A DNA stretch of 12,873 nt from Bacteroides sp. (GTDB taxonomy: Bacteria; Bacteroidota; Bacteroidia; Bacteroidales; Bacteroidaceae): the NCBI GenBank assembly GCA_030151845.1, contig JASLCM010000076.1, positions 1 through 12,873 of the forward strand, written 5' to 3'. Below are positions 1 through 7,018 of the stretch, in pieces. The position numbers and the translations under genes are program-made. The number at the start of each line of letters is the position of its first letter. The first letter of the stretch is position 1. The notes beneath the pieces were generated by a model, which saw only the letters and a list, made by a program, of their open reading frames with translations, was not told the DNA's origin and did no database searches.

Positions 1-1
1 G

Positions 2-74
2 TGGTGCCACCAGGAATCGAACCAGGGACACAAGGATTTTCAGTCCTTTGCTCTACCAACTGAGCTATGGCACC
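2..74 (-). tRNA. tRNA-Phe (anticodon GAA)
   Basis: Read on the minus strand this folds as a complete cloverleaf. The acceptor stem pairs GGTGCCA with TGGCACC and the discriminator base is A. The D-arm is TAGCTCAGTTGGTAGAGC, the anticodon loop is CTGAAAA with anticodon GAA at plus-strand 39-41, and the T-arm holds the GGTTCGATTCC loop. GAA decodes phenylalanine UUC/UUU. Base 1 of the window is the first base after the discriminator and would be the first C of CCA; whether CCA is encoded lies outside the window. It has its own promoter just upstream (91-121). Confidence 0.97.
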
Positions 75-90
75 TTGTTGAATGCGGTTG

Positions 91-121
91 CAAAGATAGC
101 TACATTTTTTGAACTGGCAAA
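91..121 (-). promoter_or_regulatory. Promoter of tRNA-Phe
   Basis: On the minus strand there is TTTG (121-118), a 19-bp spacer, then TATCTTTG (98-91). This matches the Bacteroidetes -33 TTTG / -7 TAnnTTTG promoter. The -7 element ends 16 bp before the tRNA 5' end, which leaves room for a short leader removed by RNase P. Elements and spacing are read directly; use is inferred. Confidence 0.75.
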
Positions 122-210
122 TATATATCTTTATTTTATTCAACTATTTTTTAATTTTATTATTAATCTATTGAGAGTGAGTAGATAGCCTTTGCTAAAA
201 TAAAAAAGAG

Positions 211-280
211 ATAAATATTTTAAAGAATGCGACCGATTTAAATATTTATGTATATATTTGCACTTAAGTAGAATATTTAT
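211..280. repeat. Three phased AATATTTAT repeats before argR
   Basis: AATATTTAT occurs at 241-249 and 272-280, and its reverse complement ATAAATATT at 211-219. Start-to-start distances are 30 and 31 bp, close to three helical turns. The copy at 272-280 lies in AGAATATTTATACG (270-283), which matches 11 of 14 positions of the E. coli ARG-box core TGAATwwwwATTCA. The middle copy sits just before the argR -7 element. They may be ArgR operator sites for autoregulation. The words are entirely A/T in an A/T-rich gap, so chance is a real alternative. Confidence 0.35.
253..260 (+). promoter_or_regulatory. Candidate argR -7 promoter element
   Basis: TATATTTG is an exact fit to TAnnTTTG and lies 27 bp before the argR ATG. 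No TTTG is present at the usual 19-21 bp upstream, so the promoter is only half supported; a regulated promoter could have a poor -33 element. The remainder of the gap 75-287, outside this and the tRNA promoter, is A/T-rich and holds no gene that I can see. Confidence 0.45.
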
Positions 281-287
281 ACGAGGT

Positions 288-773
288 ATGAAAAATAAAG
301 AAAGTAGGCTAGATGCCATAAAATTGATTATTTCGAGTCAAGAAATCGGTTCGCAAGATGAAATGTTACAAGAGCTACACAAAGAAGGGTATAATGTGAC
401 TCAAGCAACACTATCCCGTGATTTGAAACAATTAAAAGTAGCTAAAGCTGCTAATATTAATGGACAATATGTCTATGTGCTACCTAACGATGTAATGTAC
501 AAACGTACAACAGAGATGGATGTTTCTGAAATGTTGATGAGTACGGGATTTATTTCGTTAGATTTTTCAGGGAATATGGCTGTTATTAAAACAAAGCCAG
601 GGTATGCGAGTAGTATGGCATACGATATAGATAACTACGAAGTAGAGAATCCGAATAATCCAATACTAGGAACGATTGCTGGAGATGATACGATTTTATT
701 AATCTTAAAAGAGGGAGTAATTCATCGAAAAGTAAAAGAGTTCTTGTCTCAGATTATTCCAAATATTCAATAA
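288..773 (+). CDS. argR: Arginine repressor ArgR
   Basis: A 161-residue transcriptional regulator of arginine genes, a usual ArgR length. The N-terminal winged helix-turn-helix includes TQATLSRDLKQL (about residues 38-49), with the SRDL signature of the recognition helix. The C-terminal hexamerisation and arginine-binding domain has GTIAGDDT at about 128-135, including the Asp pair known to contact L-arginine. The ATG at 288 was chosen: the TTG at 258 lies inside the -7 element and would add ten residues unlike the family. ArgR is the first gene of the operon and is followed 15 nt later by the acyltransferase, so it probably controls its own operon with arginine as co-repressor. The family assignment is secure; the operator sites are inferred. 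Confidence 0.95.
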   Translation: MKNKESRLDAIKLIISSQEIGSQDEMLQELHKEGYNVTQATLSRDLKQLKVAKAANINGQYVYVLPNDVMYKRTTEMDVSEMLMSTGFISLDFSGNMAVIKTKPGYASSMAYDIDNYEVENPNNPILGTIAGDDTILLILKEGVIHRKVKEFLSQIIPNIQ

Positions 774-788
774 TTTTTACAAGTGATA

Positions 789-1358
789 ATGGAAAAAACT
801 ACCGAAATCGATGTTATGGTAGCAGAAGCCTCTCATGAAATCTATGTAGACCATATTTTGGATACCATAGATGCTGCCGCTCAAGTTCGTGGTACGGGAA
901 TAGCAAAACGTACACATGAATACTTAGCACAGAAAATGAAGGAGGGTAAAGCAATTATAGCTCTTCATGGAGAGGAGTTTGCGGGTTTCTGCTACATAGA
1001 GAGTTGGGGAAATAAACAGTATGTAGCCAACTCTGGGTTAATTGTTGTGGAAAAATTTAGAGGGCATGGTTTGGCCCGACGAATAAAGAAAGCAGCATTT
1101 ACCCTATCTCGACTCCGATGGCCAAATGCTAAAATATTTGGACTAACGAGCGGTGGTGCCGTTATGAAGATTAATACAGGGTTGGGTTATGTTCCAGTTC
1201 CCTTCTCTGAGTTAACAGACGATGAGGCTTTTTGGAAAGGGTGTGAGGGATGTTGCAATCACGATATATTGGAGCGTACTGAGCGAAAATATTGCATTTG
1301 TACAGCGATGTTGTTTGACCCAGCGTCTCAGAAAAAAACGGATAAAAATAACGAGTAA
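789..1358 (+). CDS. GNAT acyltransferase, probable N-acyl-(succinyl/acetyl)glutamate synthase
   Basis: A 189-residue GNAT-fold protein. The acyl-CoA binding motif A is seen as EKFRGHGLARRI (about residues 88-99), with the RxxGxA pyrophosphate loop. LTSGGAVMKINTGLGYVPV (119-137) fits the later strand/helix of the fold. Placed between argR and argG, with no other first-step enzyme in view, it most likely acylates glutamate. From memory, its Bacteroides counterpart has been assigned by genetics as an N-succinylglutamate synthase, which fits the succinylated pathway known from the Bacteroides succinylornithine transcarbamylase. It is distinct from classical ArgA/ArgJ. The C-terminus has five Cys (152, 155, 156, 169, 171) in a CxxCC...CxC pattern that could bind a metal. 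The ATG at 789 is preferred over the GTG at 783. It ends 10 nt before argG. Fold: sure; acyl donor: inference. Confidence 0.85.
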   Translation: MEKTTEIDVMVAEASHEIYVDHILDTIDAAAQVRGTGIAKRTHEYLAQKMKEGKAIIALHGEEFAGFCYIESWGNKQYVANSGLIVVEKFRGHGLARRIKKAAFTLSRLRWPNAKIFGLTSGGAVMKINTGLGYVPVPFSELTDDEAFWKGCEGCCNHDILERTERKYCICTAMLFDPASQKKTDKNNE

Positions 1359-1368
1359 AATTATAGCT

Positions 1369-2580
1369 ATGAAAAAGAAAGTAGTTTTGGCCTTTAGTGG
1401 GGGGTTAGATACCTCCTTTTGTGCCATGTATTTAGTAAAAGAAAAAGGTTACGAAGTTTATAGTGCAATCGCAAATACGGGTGGATTCTCTGCTGAAGAG
1501 TTAAATGAGATAGAGAAGCGAGCCTATGCACTAGGTGTAACTAAGCACATAGCTTTAGATGTAACTCAAGAGTACTATGAGAAGAGCATCAAATATATGG
1601 TTTATGGTAATGTCTTACGTAATGGAACCTACCCTATATCTGTAAGTTCGGAACGTATTTTTCAAGCCATAGCCATAGCAAACTACGCGAATGAAATTGG
1701 AGCCGATGCTATTGCTCATGGTAGTACGGGAGCTGGAAATGATCAAGTTCGTTTTGATCTTACTTTTGCAGTTCTAGCTCCTCAAGTAGAGATAATCACT
1801 CCAACCAGAGACATGACCTTAAGTAGAGAATACGAGATCAACTATTTAAAGGAGCATGGTTATGAAGCAGATTTCGTTAAGTTGGAGTATTCTATAAATA
1901 AAGGGCTTTGGGGAACTTCAATAGGAGGTAAAGAGACATTAAAGAGTAATCTTACTTTACCAGAAGAGGCTTATCCTTCGCAGGTAACTCAGCAAACTCC
2001 TTCAAAACTAACGCTATCTTTTGAGCAAGGAGAGATAACTGCAGTAAATGGAAAAGTCTTTGCCGATAAAATTGCTGCGATTAATGCCGTAGAGCAAATA
2101 GCTAAGGTGTATGGTATTGGTAGAGATATGCATGTTGGGGATACCATTATTGGTATTAAAGGTCGTGTTGGTTTTGAAGCAGCTGCACCTCTTTTAATTA
2201 TAGCTGCTCACAAACTTTTAGAGAAACACACTTTGAGCAAGTGGCAGCAGTATTGGAAGGAGCAGGTAGGTAATTGGTATGGTATGTTCTTGCATGAAGC
2301 TCAATATTTAGAGCCTGTTATGAGAGATATAGAGGCTATGCTTGCCTCCTCACAGCGGAATGTTACAGGAACAGTTATTTTGGAGTTGAAGCCTTATACG
2401 TATACGCTGGTTGGAGTAGAGTCTCCTTATGATTTGGTAGAAACAGATTTTGGAGATTATGGAGAGGTTCAAACAGGATGGACAGCCGAAGATGTAAAAG
2501 GATTTACTAACATTCTCTCCATCCCATTGAAGGTTTATCATAACAAGCAGGTAAAAAATAAAAAAAGTAATTCGTTATGA
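1369..2580 (+). CDS. argG: Argininosuccinate synthase
   Basis: A 403-residue cytoplasmic enzyme joining citrulline and aspartate with ATP to make argininosuccinate. The N-type ATP pyrophosphatase P-loop is AFSGGLDTS (8-16). AHGSTGAGNDQVRFD (116-130) is the family signature, and YSINKGLWGTSIGGKE follows near 200. The ATG at 1369 starts directly before the P-loop strand and 10 nt after the acyltransferase stop. A farther in-frame ATG at 1222 would overlap the acyltransferase by 137 nt and was rejected. The stop overlaps the argC start (ATGA, 2577-2580), so the two are probably translationally coupled. The region around 88-99 (YPISVSSERIFQ) and the ANTGG segment near 35 differ from the common ArgG forms (YxLG/TS.AR and GQ), apparently a divergent Bacteroidetes subgroup. 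Confidence 0.95.
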   Translation: MKKKVVLAFSGGLDTSFCAMYLVKEKGYEVYSAIANTGGFSAEELNEIEKRAYALGVTKHIALDVTQEYYEKSIKYMVYGNVLRNGTYPISVSSERIFQAIAIANYANEIGADAIAHGSTGAGNDQVRFDLTFAVLAPQVEIITPTRDMTLSREYEINYLKEHGYEADFVKLEYSINKGLWGTSIGGKETLKSNLTLPEEAYPSQVTQQTPSKLTLSFEQGEITAVNGKVFADKIAAINAVEQIAKVYGIGRDMHVGDTIIGIKGRVGFEAAAPLLIIAAHKLLEKHTLSKWQQYWKEQVGNWYGMFLHEAQYLEPVMRDIEAMLASSQRNVTGTVILELKPYTYTLVGVESPYDLVETDFGDYGEVQTGWTAEDVKGFTNILSIPLKVYHNKQVKNKKSNSL

Positions 2581-3545
2581 TAAAAGCAGGAATCATAGGT
2601 GGAGCAGGCTATACAGCAGGTGAATTAATTCGCCTGTTGTTAATTCATCCTGATGTAGAGCTAGAGTTTGTGCACAGTACGAGTAATGCAGGGAAGTTGA
2701 TATCCGATGTACATACTGGCTTACTTGGCGAATGTGAAAAAGCTTTTACGGATAAGATCCTACTAGACTCAATAGATGTTCTTTTTTGCTGTACACCTCA
2801 TGGATATACGAAAGAATTTTTAGAGCATTATAAAATTCCAGAATCGCTTAAAATAATAGATTTATCCATGGACTTTCGTCTGGAGTTTGAAGGAAATCCA
2901 TTTCTATATGGGTTACCAGAGCTCAATAGAAGAGCCATATGCAGTGCTAAATATGTAGCAAATCCAGGATGTTTTGCCACAGCTATTCAGTTGGGAGTAC
3001 TTCCAATGGCTAAACACTTAATGCTCAATAAAGAGCTTTATGTAAATGCAATAACAGGGAGTACAGGGGCTGGTTTTCGTCCAACTTCAACTACTCATTT
3101 TAGTTGGAGGGATAATAACGTAAGTGTTTATAAGGCTTTTACACATAGGCATTTGCCTGAGATAAAGCAATCTATCAAGCAGTTGCAAAATAGTTTTAGT
3201 TCGGAGATAAACTTTATTCCTTATCGTGGTCCATTTGCTCGAGGGATTTTTGCAACAATAGTAACAGAGTGTAAGACGTATCTTTTAGAGCTTTATAAAA
3301 TCTATAAAGATTATTATAAAGAGGACTCTTTTGTTTTTGTGGTAGAGCGTGAGATAGACTTAAAAGAGGTAGTAAACACCAATAAATGTTTGGTGCATTT
3401 AGAAAAGCATGAAGACAAGTTACTCATTGTTTCATGCATTGATAACTTATTAAAAGGGGCCTCTGGACAAGCTGTACATAATATGAACTTAATGTTTAAC
3501 TTAGAGGAGACTGTAGGGTTAGAGTTGAAGTCTTCTGCCTTTTAA
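2577..3545 (+). CDS. argC: N-acetyl/succinyl-gamma-glutamyl-phosphate reductase
   Basis: A 322-residue NADPH-dependent reductase that converts acylglutamyl phosphate to acylglutamate semialdehyde. The dinucleotide-binding loop GIIGGAGYTAGEL lies at 5-17. The catalytic cysteine is C132 in NPGCFATA (129-136), and the catalytic histidine is probably H192 in HRHLPEI (190-196). GSTGAGFRPT (161-170) is the typical segment between them. The length is a little shorter than many ArgC (about 340-350). Its start overlaps the argG stop by 4 nt, and argD begins 13 nt after its stop. In Bacteroidetes the substrate may be the succinyl rather than the acetyl form; the sequence does not let me decide. Confidence 0.94.
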   Translation: MIKAGIIGGAGYTAGELIRLLLIHPDVELEFVHSTSNAGKLISDVHTGLLGECEKAFTDKILLDSIDVLFCCTPHGYTKEFLEHYKIPESLKIIDLSMDFRLEFEGNPFLYGLPELNRRAICSAKYVANPGCFATAIQLGVLPMAKHLMLNKELYVNAITGSTGAGFRPTSTTHFSWRDNNVSVYKAFTHRHLPEIKQSIKQLQNSFSSEINFIPYRGPFARGIFATIVTECKTYLLELYKIYKDYYKEDSFVFVVEREIDLKEVVNTNKCLVHLEKHEDKLLIVSCIDNLLKGASGQAVHNMNLMFNLEETVGLELKSSAF

Positions 3546-3558
3546 AAAAATAGGAACA

Positions 3559-4680
3559 ATGGATTTATTCAATGTATATTCGCAGTTCGACTTAGAAATA
3601 GTTAAAGGAGAAGATTGCTCTGTTTGGGACAGTAAGGGAGAAGAGTATTTGGACCTCTATGGCGGACACGCAGTGATATCTGTAGGACATAGCCACCCGA
3701 ATTACATAAAGGCTGTTAAGGATCAAATCGAAAAGTTGGGTTTTTACTCAAATGCTGTTAAAAATGGACTTCAACTTAAGTTGGCTAATAAACTTGGAGA
3801 GCTATCTGGCTACGAGGAGTACTCTCTTTTTCTAGTAAACTCCGGAGCTGAGGCCAATGAGAATGCTTTGAAGTTAGCCTCTTTTCATACAGGAAGAGAT
3901 AGTGTTGTTGCTTTTAAGAAGGCTTTTCATGGTCGGACTTCTTTAGCCGTAGAGGCTACAGATAATCCTTCAATAGTCGCTCCCATAAATGTAAATAATC
4001 GGGTTACTCACCTTCCTTATAATGATTTAAATGCAGTCAGTTCTTTTTTTTCTACCCATAAACCAGCAGCGGTACTGATTGAACCTATACAAGGTGTAGG
4101 AGGCGTAGAGGTGGCCAGTGATGAATTCCTAGAAGGGGTAAGAGCTTTATGTGATCAACACGAAGTCTTATTAATCTTTGATGAAATACAATGTGGATAT
4201 GGTCGTAGTGGAAAATTCTTTGCCCATCAATATTCAGGAGTGAAGCCCGACCTAATTACTGTTGCTAAAGGCATAGCCAATGGGTTTCCTATGGGAGGAG
4301 TTTTGATCGCTCCACATTTGAGGCCTAAATTGGGTATGTTGGGCACTACGTTTGGCGGAAACCATCTTGCTTGTGCAGCCGCTATTTCTGTTCTAGAGAT
4401 TTTTGAGCAAGAGGAGTTGGTTAAAAATGCAGAGCATGTGGGTAATTTTTTAATCCAGGAGTTGAAAAAAATCCCTCAGCTGGTAGAGGTTAGAGGGAGA
4501 GGGCTAATGATAGGAGTAGAATTTAGTACACCAATTAAAGAGTTACGCAATAGACTGTTGTATAAAGAGCATATTTTTACGGGAGTAAGTGGTGATAAGG
4601 TTTTACGTATTTTACCACCTTTAACCCTAAATATAAATAAATCGAAACTTTTTATTGATGCCCTGGTTAGAAACTTGTAA
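3559..4680 (+). CDS. argD: Acetyl/succinylornithine aminotransferase
   Basis: A 373-residue class III PLP aminotransferase that converts N-acylglutamate semialdehyde to N-acylornithine using glutamate. It has the cofactor-phosphate loop NSGAEANE (94-101), FHGRT (123-127), and FDEIQCGYGRSG (207-218) with the Asp that contacts the PLP ring nitrogen. The PLP lysine is K237 in VAKGIANGFPMGG, and TFGGNHLA follows near 264-271. All catalytic residues are present. It is the last recognised arg gene here; the next gene belongs to another system and has its own promoter. No clear G/C-rich terminator follows. The only hairpin-like element downstream is the inverted repeat at 4744-4781. Confidence 0.94.
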   Translation: MDLFNVYSQFDLEIVKGEDCSVWDSKGEEYLDLYGGHAVISVGHSHPNYIKAVKDQIEKLGFYSNAVKNGLQLKLANKLGELSGYEEYSLFLVNSGAEANENALKLASFHTGRDSVVAFKKAFHGRTSLAVEATDNPSIVAPINVNNRVTHLPYNDLNAVSSFFSTHKPAAVLIEPIQGVGGVEVASDEFLEGVRALCDQHEVLLIFDEIQCGYGRSGKFFAHQYSGVKPDLITVAKGIANGFPMGGVLIAPHLRPKLGMLGTTFGGNHLACAAAISVLEIFEQEELVKNAEHVGNFLIQELKKIPQLVEVRGRGLMIGVEFSTPIKELRNRLLYKEHIFTGVSGDKVLRILPPLTLNINKSKLFIDALVRNL

Positions 4681-4728
4681 TAAAGTGTATAAATAGAAAG
4701 AAAAAGTAAATCTATTAACACGAACTAG

Positions 4729-4759
4729 TTTGTTTATATAATGAAATGTTTTAGTTTTG
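4729..4759 (+). promoter_or_regulatory. Promoter of the DeoR-family gene
   Basis: TTTG (4729-4732), a 19-bp spacer, then TAGTTTTG (4752-4759): a full match to the Bacteroidetes -33/-7 pair. The expected start of transcription is near 4764, giving a leader of about 24 nt before the ATG at 4788. The -33 element overlaps the small palindrome AACTAGTT (4723-4730). Confidence 0.75.
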
Positions 4760-4781
4760 TACTTACAATTCTAAAACATTT
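4744..4781. repeat. 11-bp inverted repeat over the DeoR promoter
   Basis: AAATGTTTTAG (4744-4754) is the exact reverse complement of CTAAAACATTT (4771-4781), with 16 bp between. The left arm covers the first bases of the -7 element; the right arm is in the leader, followed by T to 4784. Transcripts from the local promoter should begin after the left arm, so they could not form this hairpin. That favours a DNA operator, probably for autoregulation. Read-through RNA from argD could form it, so a weak terminator of the arg operon is the alternative. Confidence 0.6.
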
Positions 4782-4787
4782 TTTATT

Positions 4788-5579
4788 ATGAAAAGCATAG
4801 CCGAAAGACACAAATATATTTTAGATCAACTGAATCTACAAGGATTTGTAAAAGTGTCTGACTTAGCAAAAGAGTTAGATGTTACAGTTGTAACTATTCG
4901 TAAGGATTTGAAAATTCTAGAAGAAAAAAATCTTTTGTATCGAACTCATGGAAGTGCTAGTCCGATAAATCCTCACATGGCGGATCGGAATGTAACGGAA
5001 AAAGAGTTGCTTAATAAAAAAGAGAAAAACTTAATTGCTGCAGCTGCAGCTGCAGAGCTTATAGGGCCAAATGAATCTATTATTCTTAATTCAGGATCGA
5101 CCATTTGTACGTTTGCCGAAAAACTAAAGCCACAAGGAGCATTAACAGTTGTTACACCTTCAATTAAAGTAGCTCAACTGCTCGGAGGGCAGGAAGGGGT
5201 GCGTTTAATTCAACTGGGTGGTTTCTATAAACCCAAATCAATGTCTGTAACAGGTAGTTATGCCATAGATTTTTTAAAACAAATAACCTCATCTCTTCTA
5301 TTTTTAGGGGTTGATGGAGTTGATCCTGATTATGGGGTAACAACATCGAATATAGAGGAGGCAGAGTTAAATAGGGCAATGATAGATGTTGCACTAAAAA
5401 CAATTGTTTTATGTGACTCTTCAAAGTTTGGAAAGAAAGGTTTTGGTAAGATTTGTAATCTAGATCAAATTGATTTGGTGGTAACAGATAGCGGAATCAC
5501 TAAACAAATGGTGAAATATTTAGAGGAAAGTGGAGTAAGACTTTTAATTGTAAGCGAAAAAGGAATAGAACGAAAATAG
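4788..5579 (+). CDS. DeoR/GlpR-family transcriptional regulator
   Basis: A 263-residue DeoR-family regulator, the usual length. The N-terminal helix-turn-helix (about 18-55) carries VTIRKDLKILEEKNLLYRTH, the family signature (IRRDL..LE..G.L.R.HGG). The C-terminal sensor domain, related to phosphosugar isomerases, has NSGST (about 100-104), LGGFYKP, then FLGVDGVDPDYGVTT and LCDSSKFGKKGF. This family usually senses a phosphorylated sugar or glycerol-3-phosphate. It lies directly upstream of an organophosphate transporter and a phosphatase on the same strand, so it probably controls them. A 141-nt gap with a separate promoter lies between it and the transporter. The 11-bp inverted repeat in its own promoter suggests autoregulation. 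Family: sure; ligand and targets: inferred. Confidence 0.9.
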   Translation: MKSIAERHKYILDQLNLQGFVKVSDLAKELDVTVVTIRKDLKILEEKNLLYRTHGSASPINPHMADRNVTEKELLNKKEKNLIAAAAAAELIGPNESIILNSGSTICTFAEKLKPQGALTVVTPSIKVAQLLGGQEGVRLIQLGGFYKPKSMSVTGSYAIDFLKQITSSLLFLGVDGVDPDYGVTTSNIEEAELNRAMIDVALKTIVLCDSSKFGKKGFGKICNLDQIDLVVTDSGITKQMVKYLEESGVRLLIVSEKGIERK

Positions 5580-5595
5580 TTTTATTTCGATAGGT

Positions 5596-5626
5596 TTTGC
5601 TTCTTTCTGAAAAGTGTGTATTTTTG
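5596..5626 (+). promoter_or_regulatory. Promoter of the transporter-phosphatase pair
   Basis: TTTG (5596-5599), 19 bp, then TATTTTTG (5619-5626): a full match to the Bacteroidetes -33/-7 pattern. The leader would be about 90 nt long (around 5632-5720), longer than others in this window. I see no strong hairpin or recognised riboswitch in it. No full copy of the inverted-repeat half-site from the DeoR promoter is present; only partial words such as CTAAA and TGTTTT occur at about 5653-5664. Confidence 0.75.
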
Positions 5627-5720
5627 CTCATCTCCTAAAAAGGACCACTTTCCTAAATTGTTTTCAAAGATACAGAAGGAAATATAATTTAGTAATTAAT
5701 ATTAATACTTTAAAAAGCAC

Positions 5721-7016
5721 ATGAAACACGATTCAAGTGAAGCTGCATTAGGAATGCCACCTGAAACAGCTAAGAAATTCAAGTATTGGCAAACACGTAC
5801 CATCATCTCTACAATGATAGGTTACGCTCTTTTCTATTTTGTAAGAAAAAACTTAAGTATTGCTATGCCTGCTATGCAGGAAGATCTAGGAGTCACTAAG
5901 GCAGAGCTGGGTATCTTTCTTACACTTCATGGAATGATTTATGGTATCTCTAGATTTGCCAATGGCTATATTGGAGACCGTGTTAACGCGCGTTACTTTA
6001 TGGTTGCAGGGCTGGTTCTTTGCGGACTATGTAACTTAATCTTTGGGTTTAGCTCAGCTGTGCTTGTATTAGGTATAGTTTGGGTTTTGAACGGTTGGTT
6101 TCAAGGAATGGGGTTCCCTCCATGTGTACGTTTACTCACTCACTGGGTACCACCAAGACAACTTGCTACTAAGATGTCTATTTGGAACACCTCACACTCT
6201 ATTGGAGCGGGTTTAGTTGTTATTGTTTGTGGTTACTTGGTTTCTCTTGGTTGGCGCTGGTGTTTTTATATCCCTTCGGTAATAGCATTTGCTGGCGCTA
6301 TCTTTCTATGGTTTGCGTTGAGAGATACACCAACCTCTGTAGGTTTACCTGAATTAGCTGAAACAGAAAGCTCTTCTGATAAAAAGGAGGCTGCATCAAA
6401 AGATTTCTTAAAGAAGAAAGTTTTTATGAATCCATACATTTGGATTTTGGCTTTTGCAAACTTCTTTGTTTATATCATTCGATATGCAGTATTGGACTGG
6501 GGACCTACGCTACTTGGCGAATGGAAAGGGATAGCAGTTCATCATGCTGGTTGGATGGTTGCTGGTTTCGAAATATCGGGGATACTTGGTATGCTCGTTG
6601 CTGGTTGGCTTACTGATAAGTTCTTTGGAGGACGTGGTCCACGTGTATGTGTTTTTTATATGGCTATGGCTACTGTTTTTGTCTTTACTTTTTGGCAAAT
6701 GTCTGAACCTCCAATGTGGTTGGCTACCTTAGTTTTAATGGGAGCAGGGTTCTGTATTTATGGTCCACAAGCCTTAATTGGTATTGCAGCCTCTAATATT
6801 GCTACAAAGCGTGCAGCTGGTACTGCAGCTGGATTTACAGGTTTATTTGGTTATGCAAGTACCTTGATTTCTGGTTGGGGACTAGGTATGCTAGCCGATA
6901 AATTAGGCTGGAGCTATACATTTGGCGTATTAGTGGGATTAGGAATTGCAGGAACATTAGTGTTTGTTTTAGCCTGGGGTGCTAAAGCAGATGGTTATGA
7001 TAATGAAGAAGAATAA
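5721..7016 (+). CDS. GlpT/UhpT-type organophosphate:phosphate antiporter (MFS)
   Basis: A 431-residue inner-membrane protein of the major facilitator superfamily with about 12 hydrophobic segments and a charged, Lys/Ser-rich central loop near 213-234. It belongs to the organophosphate:Pi antiporter family. The two arginines that bind the phosphate in GlpT (R45 and R269) have clear counterparts: R42 in YFVRKNLSIAMP and R254 in YIIRYAVLDWGPT. The histidine of GlpT's substrate site (H165) matches H159 in SIWNTSHSIGAG. MFS motif A is seen as GYIGDRVNAR (82-91). Substrate is probably glycerol-3-phosphate, with a hexose phosphate or phosphoglycerate possible. It is translated 2 nt before a HAD phosphatase gene and lies downstream of a DeoR/GlpR-like regulator. 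Exact substrate is not decided by sequence. Confidence 0.9.
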   Translation: MKHDSSEAALGMPPETAKKFKYWQTRTIISTMIGYALFYFVRKNLSIAMPAMQEDLGVTKAELGIFLTLHGMIYGISRFANGYIGDRVNARYFMVAGLVLCGLCNLIFGFSSAVLVLGIVWVLNGWFQGMGFPPCVRLLTHWVPPRQLATKMSIWNTSHSIGAGLVVIVCGYLVSLGWRWCFYIPSVIAFAGAIFLWFALRDTPTSVGLPELAETESSSDKKEAASKDFLKKKVFMNPYIWILAFANFFVYIIRYAVLDWGPTLLGEWKGIAVHHAGWMVAGFEISGILGMLVAGWLTDKFFGGRGPRVCVFYMAMATVFVFTFWQMSEPPMWLATLVLMGAGFCIYGPQALIGIAASNIATKRAAGTAAGFTGLFGYASTLISGWGLGMLADKLGWSYTFGVLVGLGIAGTLVFVLAWGAKADGYDNEEE

Positions 7017-7018
7017 AA

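Noticed and set aside
1..74. tRNA-Phe as a phage or island attachment site
   Set aside because: No integrase gene and no second copy of the tRNA 3' end anywhere in the window.
258..287. TTG start for ArgR
   Set aside because: The TTG is part of the -7 element TATATTTG, and the extra ten residues are not ArgR-like.
1222..1368. Upstream extension of ArgG to an in-frame ATG at 1222
   Set aside because: It would overlap the acyltransferase by 137 nt, and the added residues resemble no ArgG; the ATG at 1369 sits right before the P-loop strand.
4476..4721. Minus-strand open frame opposite the end of argD
   Set aside because: It is antisense to a well-supported gene, has no family features and no promoter.
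5632..5720. Riboswitch in the long antiporter leader
   Set aside because: No strong paired stems or known conserved core could be found by eye; only 4-bp pairings such as AGGA/TCCT.
6510..6732. Short open frames on both strands inside the antiporter gene
   Set aside because: Shadow frames of a membrane protein; no independent start signals or motifs.
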